From contig JARUPZ010000010.1 of the NCBI GenBank assembly GCA_031213475.1, forward strand, positions 2,907,985 to 2,971,984: a stretch of DNA of 64,000 nt, given 5' to 3'. The notes below the pieces were generated by a model. It worked only from the letters and a program-made list of their open reading frames with translations, did no database searches and had not been told where the DNA came from. Position 1 is the stretch's first letter; each line of letters starts with the position of its first letter. Positions 58,738 through 64,000 of this stretch are shown in pieces. A program made the translations under genes and the position numbers. Source of the DNA: Nereocystis luetkeana (Eukaryota; Sar; Phaeophyceae; Laminariales; Laminariaceae).

Positions 58738-60613
58738 TGCTTTAAAATTACGAAATACTGCAGTCAAGCTGGTGGGGGCTGGTCGGGCAGGCACCTTGTG
58801 AAGTCAACACAACGTTTGAAGGCGGACAACAGCAGCAGTGACAATACATCCCCGTGCAAAGTGAACCGATCCAGTACAGTACGACACGAACGCAGCAATC
58901 TACATGACGACGCACCTGGAGCCATGCTGTGAGAGGAGTAGAGGGTGTGGAGTCGTTCAAAAGTCAAGAGAGAGTCTCCGTGGGTTTCGGGACGGGGGAG
59001 TTCCACACAGACGATTGGCCTTCCATAGCCGGGGATACATATGATTATTTATTGCAAAAGTGCGTGTTGGGTTGCTGGTTGTGTTCTGTGTTCTCCTTGC
59101 TGTCGTGGCTCTACGCATACCTGTGGCGACAAAATCACTGCTCGATCCGTGTATGCTCTCCATGCTCTGCGCGAAAGAGCCCTAGAGGACGTGAGCGTGC
59201 TGGACGACAGCAAACAATCAAGATATTGCACGCACCAGGTATGCAACTAATTGTAATATACAGCAGTGTATTGATTGGTAAAAGTAACAAAAGTAAGGGA
59301 TTGCTTTGATTACTCATCATGTACTACTGCTGTAGAATTGCTTTCTCATACATAGCCCAAAACGTTGCTCATGCTTACTTGCTTTTGGGCGAGTTGGGAG
59401 GATCACTCAGGATCATCGTGTTGTCAAGCGGGAGCGCGTAGTAGGCGTTTCGGCAACATATACGTACGACTCGGCACTAGAACAAAGCATTTTATTTGCT
59501 ACCAAAGATCCGTATTTCGAAGTTTCAGAAGAATGGTGCGAATAAACGAGGATTATTGACAAAAAGGGGTACACCCCCCCCCCGAAAAAAAAATATTGAC
59601 CCCTAAATGGTTTTACTCTGTTATATTCGCCGACGAGGAGGGCCTTATTATTCTCCGTCGAATCAACTTCAAATCTATATTACGCAGCTTGCAACGTTGA
59701 GTATCAACTATTTAATTAGTCAGTCGAACCCACATCTGATCTATTTTATAATTTTCATAAAATCAGTCTTGTGTATACCCCGCCCCTCGCGTGTCGATCT
59801 GCTGTTTCAGCTCACGAAATAAATGGTACTGGCCGACATCAATTAATTGGAAGTTGACCCTGCTGTAAGTATTATCGTCTCGTCGACCCTGGTAGCATCC
59901 AGGGGAGTCACCGGCCAGTAGTCAATCGCCGGAGAAATACGAACAAAAAACGGTTCACGCAGCTTGCAAAGTTGAGCATCGCGACCGATCTGCCGATCGG
60001 TGTTGAACTCACAGCTGAGGACGTCTTTTTGCGGCACCCATGCTCCGGATAGGAAAATATACCTCAGTGCCTAAACTCGTGTGATTATGTTGAAGCAAGT
60101 TGACGTAAGTACACCATTCGATCTTGTTGCGAACGGGATCAGGGCAATACCAAGTGGTGCAGGGAAAAGGCAATGCCGAGTGTCAGTTATCAGTTCTTGT
60201 ATCTGTCTCACTCGATTTAGAGACCAACTTTTATATCCTTTTTTGGGACGCTCTTATTATTTGGTGTCTTTTTCAGCCCAGCACCCATCTACTCTGAAGC
60301 CCGAAAATCAAAAGCGTCTACCAGGTACCAGTATAAATTATGATCCAGGAAATGATCGATAATTTGGAGCCCAGTTGCAGCTGGCGGGGGCAGAAATCAG
60401 CTCAGTTCTGAGAGGTGTCTCTTATTACTCTCAGAACTGAGATTACTTTAATGATGTTGTTTACGATAGTATTAATAGTATTGCTGCCCTTTTTCTGCCC
60501 AGTTGCCAAGTACCCAATACCCACGCCGATATCACACCCCTATCTACGGCGAGCTGTACCTACTTCCAACGACGCTTGTGCAGAAGAGAGGGTCTCTCCC
60601 GCACATGAAAGCG

Positions 60614-60765
60614 ATAGCAGCAGCAGCACAACATGCAAAATGGCAGCAACCACAGCAGCAGCAGGAGTAGTAGCAGGCATCGCTGCTGCTGCGGTCGGTT
60701 GCTGCAGCTGCTGCTGTGCAGACCCAGCCCCAACATCAGCAGCAGCACAACAGCAGCAGCTGTAC
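60614..60765. repeat. (CAG)-rich array
   Basis: CAGCAGCAGC, CACAGCAGCAGCAGG and related triplets in about 150 bases. Confidence 0.9.
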
Positions 60766-61359
60766 GCACGTCATCGCAGAAGACAACAACTTGCAGTATA
60801 CGCCCAAATTACTGGGAGAACAGGACGCGTACTGTATGCGCATTATCGCACGCAATCCTGAGAACAGGCAGTGATCGAGATACTGCGGGTATGAGCAGTA
60901 TCATCATACACCTGATAACCGATACCCCGGTACCTGATATCGATCGGCAATACCTGGTATATTATACAGAACAACCGCAAAGTACTGCCGACATGGGCAG
61001 CATTCTCATATTAATAGCATGAATACCGAAATATTCGTGTTGGATATAGTATTACGTGTAGCACACGCAGCAGTATACGTAATGCAGCACAAAACTCCGA
61101 CATACTGCGAGTACTTGCAGTCTGAGCAAGCAGTCTCCAACCCTTGATTACCTCCAGTAGTGCTCGCCGAAACAACTGGGCGCGTTTTTCAACAGGGAAT
61201 CGTACCCAGCCGAACATCATATATAATTCCTGAAACGAAGGATCGTATCTTTAAAGCGGGTCCGTATCTCCCATTTACTAGTAAATAAAGACCTCACATC
61301 TGGACTGGATATGATTATTTTCTCAAAGTGAAAAACGTCTGCTGTGTTCGTACGATATC

Positions 61360-61700
61360 CTCCGATGTGATTGGTCGGTTTTTCTTATCGAATCCACAGC
61401 ACCCGGCCGACTTGCCAGCAACCTTCATTCAATTCGACCGGCGAAAACAAAGCTTTGTACATACATATTCGAAGTAGAACACCTCTGAACTACTGTATAC
61501 TGCTGTACTACTGTAGTTGTTAGTAGTGGTATTCCAACGCGCCTCACTCTGCAGTAGTAGTGGACAAAGTCCGAGCATGTACGGCCACCTGTACTATACC
61601 TTCCGATGTGATTGGTTGTTTTTCTTATCGAACTAACAACACTCCGAGTCGGCCGAATTCATCATACTCCCCAACAACCTTCATTCCATTCTACCGGCGA
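61360..61700 (+). repeat. Dispersed duplication, two units about 236 bases apart
   Basis: TCCGATGTGATTGGT, TTTTTCTTATCGAA, CAACCTTCATTC and ACCGGCGAAAACA recur in the same order at 61360-61452 and 61598-61700. Confidence 0.85.
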
Positions 61701-63547
61701 AAACAGAAGACGTGCCGAGTTGTCAAAATTTTACTAAAAAAATACCCAACAAAGCAAAATCACCGGGATATGCAACGATCTCGCACCAAGAACGGCGCGA
61801 TACGCCGAGAATGCGCGTGCAGTCGTCCGTCGAAGAGACAGGGGCAAGGGAAGGCAGCCACCGAGAAAGGCAGGACCGAGGGGTTCGAACAGGCCGATGG
61901 CGGCGGCCCGCAAAGCAAGGCGGTCGTTAGAAAGCGGTAGCATCAGCGAGACCAAGAGATCAAACCTTGGAGAGTAAAAAGCTACTACTACTGTAAGATG
62001 AAGCCTGTCGCAAGAAGCTCTTCGCGGAGCAACACCTAAACAAATTTCCAGCACCACAGAAAATAGAACGTCCGTGTCTCCTTTTTCGAGCAAATATCCC
62101 TCAAGTTCGGGGTCGCCGCGCTCGTCGGTGGCGCGAGACTCCGAGACCCGCGCACGGGAGAACACCAGTCGAAGTCCGGCTCGCGCGACCGTCGAGGAAA
62201 GCGGTCGAAAAACCAAGCACGAAGGCAGGGGAGCGAAGGCTTCCGGAAATCCAGACAAAGTTGAAGATAGAATCGGAATTTTAAGGTTCGCTCACAGCGG
62301 CCGAGATTCATTGTATATTTATCTATACCTGGTATACCTGGTATATATTTTCGGGTACGCATATACCAGGTAGTTAGTGTTTAACGGGTGAACGAGCGTG
62401 ATCAGTAGTGGCGTGGAAGCACGTACACGTACATACCCCTTTTTGTCATGCTCACGCGAGGGTATACCCTGCCGCCTCCACCAGTCTACTAAGCTTAGGA
62501 AGTACCCCAATTTTGTACCTGGTACGCCTTTACCCCTTTTTGGCACGTGGTGAATGGAAGTACCCCCTACTGGCTAAAAAAAAACACGCCCGGAGAGTTA
62601 TTGATGTTCAAGCTCATAGTTGTCGTGGCATCACGAAAAAAAACTACGCCCCATGTCGAGGCGACCAGCGGCCCAGACCCGCTCTGACACCGTGATTAGC
62701 GTACGTGGGGAGCGTGTCACAGAGCTGCTTACATTATGATACCATGATCGGTCATGATGAAACAAGGTCACGAGTCACGAGTGACGCCCATCTCGTCTTG
62801 CAGCCCTGCCGGCACCAGATCATGGGGACACAGGTATTCAGGACGCTACGAGTATATGTACAACTCGCCGTGTTGTTGCTCTTCTTACTGCCCTTCCTAC
62901 CAAATCATCATTGATTGGTGGCCTGTGGCCCCTGCACGAGGCAACTACTTCGAGGCAACTGCCGCAAGGCATTCCCCACCTACCTGTCCACCTGTCTGCG
63001 GCCGAGAGCCATTGGAGTGAATCGCTCGCGATCTGCCCTCGTAGTGGATCATAACAAACACATATTATATATGCCAGCAACCCAGAGGCATTGAAACAGA
63101 CAGAAACGAAAGGCAATATCAAAGAAAGGGCAAATCCCAAAATCAGGTATACCTGATCCCTTTGTGCCAAAATCAGTTACATACTAAAACCAAGTAAAAA
63201 CGCCCGCCTCGAGCGGTGTTCTGTCCATGAAAAAGTCCGGTAAAAAAGAATGCGTAAAGCATAAAGCGTGCCACATGGCCTCCAAAATCTGCATTGTTTT
63301 GTTTGGTTTAGGGTGTACACTATTAATAGGCTTCGTTCGTTTCGCCACGGCGGGGGCGCCAAGAGTATCTGGCGCCCCCCCCCCGTTGACAGCTTTAAAT
63401 CTTCTAGACCGTCCTCGCGGAACCGCCTGCTCGGCACGAAATTATCTTGTCCTACCAAACCTGAGACCACCTCGACGCGGGGTGGTGCAGCCAAAGACCA
63501 TGGTGCTGTATCGACTGCTGTGGCCATAGAAAACAACACACAGAGTG

Positions 63548-63625
63548 TGTGTGTTCTTCACATTAAACCGTTCTTTCTACCCGTCGACATCCAGCGTGTC
63601 CGTGCCGATTCCACATCACGACAAC
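63548..63625 (+). repeat. Interspersed repeat G
   Basis: TTCACATTAAACCGTTCTTT, CTACCCGTCGACATCCAGCG, GTCCGTGCCGATTCC. Confidence 0.7.
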
Positions 63626-64000
63626 TATTAAATAACTGAAACACACGCCCTTAAGAAGAAAAAGGGAAACCAACGTACGCATGCATGCATGTGTAAATAC
63701 GTACTTTTACGTACGACGTACGAGTACAGAGTTTATACGTTAATACTGAATAATTTCAACCGAGGGAGAGCAAACGCATATACTCGGAGAAAAAATAGTG
63801 AACGTATGGCCTCTCTGATTGGTTCGAAGTTGGCCGAAATCAGTTGAAAGCTAGACAGAGTAGAAAAAACAGGTATAACTTGGCATTTTCGAGCCAAAAA
63901 TCAGTTACAATGCCAGCTTGGCCAATAGCAGGGCTCCTAGTGTGTGTTTTTTACTTGTTTTTAGACTGTAACTGATGTTGGCCGAAAAGTGGCCAGGTAT

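Larger units (their letters stand above)
52988..64000. other. No confirmed gene; upstream region of the kelch-BTB gene
   Basis: The missing 5' exon of the kelch-BTB gene may be here but could not be identified. The region holds one MITE A, repeat G copies, CAG and ACC arrays, several short duplications and many TACCWGGTA motifs. A GC-rich patch at 61780-62260 is open in three frames. Confidence 0.5.

Noticed and set aside
58940-59040. Minus-strand resemblance to the kelch blade-6 exon (CCACGGAGACTCTCTCTT)
   Set aside because: Similarity is about 30 bases, with a stop where IFGG should be; chance or an old remnant cannot be told apart.
59110-59240. Plus-strand peptide GDKITARSVYALHALRERAL and following
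   Set aside because: It looks protein-like and ends near CAG|GTATG, but no acceptor, partner exon or family was found.
60080-60110. ATG followed by a perfect GTAAGT donor (MLKQVD)
   Set aside because: A start and donor alone are weak; no phase-matched downstream exon could be seen.
1-64000. CRISPR arrays, bacterial operons, viral genes
   Set aside because: None seen; spliced exons, MITEs and long microsatellites show eukaryotic nuclear DNA, and no viral or transposase protein was recognised.

Overview
This is a draft eukaryotic nuclear sequence, with a 100-base N gap at 32886-32985. It is intron-heavy and crowded with repeats. Two genes can be assembled from GT-AG (one GC-AG) exons whose reading phases agree at every junction. 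Coding sequence is about 7-8% of each gene span. Long introns, GC-rich exons, many C/G homopolymer runs and abundant foldback/MITE elements would suit a large-genome alga such as a brown alga or other stramenopile, but no sequence here fixes the lineage.

Plus strand, 2064-29472: the last 17 recognisable exons (683 codons plus stop) of a long coiled-coil protein whose N-terminus lies upstream of 2064 and probably off the window. One segment resembles the heptad-rich block of CCDC78-type (DUF4472) coiled-coil proteins, but the family is not certain.

Minus strand, 52987-35018: 13 exons (490 codons plus stop) of a six-bladed kelch propeller followed by BTB/POZ and BACK domains, the LZTR1-like order. 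The product is expected to be a CUL3 ubiquitin-ligase substrate adaptor. The first exon or exons, with the start codon, were not found. The two genes converge, with 5.5 kb of repeats between their stop codons.

Non-coding DNA is layered: about 17 copies of a ~105-bp MITE with TTACGGGGG ends and TA target duplications (one nested in another); 11 copies of a ~95-bp foldback with TTAA-like ends; some 20 copies or fragments of a ~0.5-kb element ending in poly-C; AGATC-rich arrays; large trinucleotide, tetranucleotide and pentanucleotide arrays; and local tandem duplications. From 52988 to 64000 no gene could be confirmed.

The most unusual signal is the 9-mer TACC(A/T)GGTA, seen about 30 times against roughly 0.5 expected in random sequence. 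Comparing MITE and tandem-repeat copies with and without it shows that it arises as a clean 7-bp insertion at a TA dinucleotide (TA becomes TA-CCWGG-TA). With its A-or-T centre it looks like the excision scar of a TA-targeting cut-and-paste transposon whose full-length form is not in this window.
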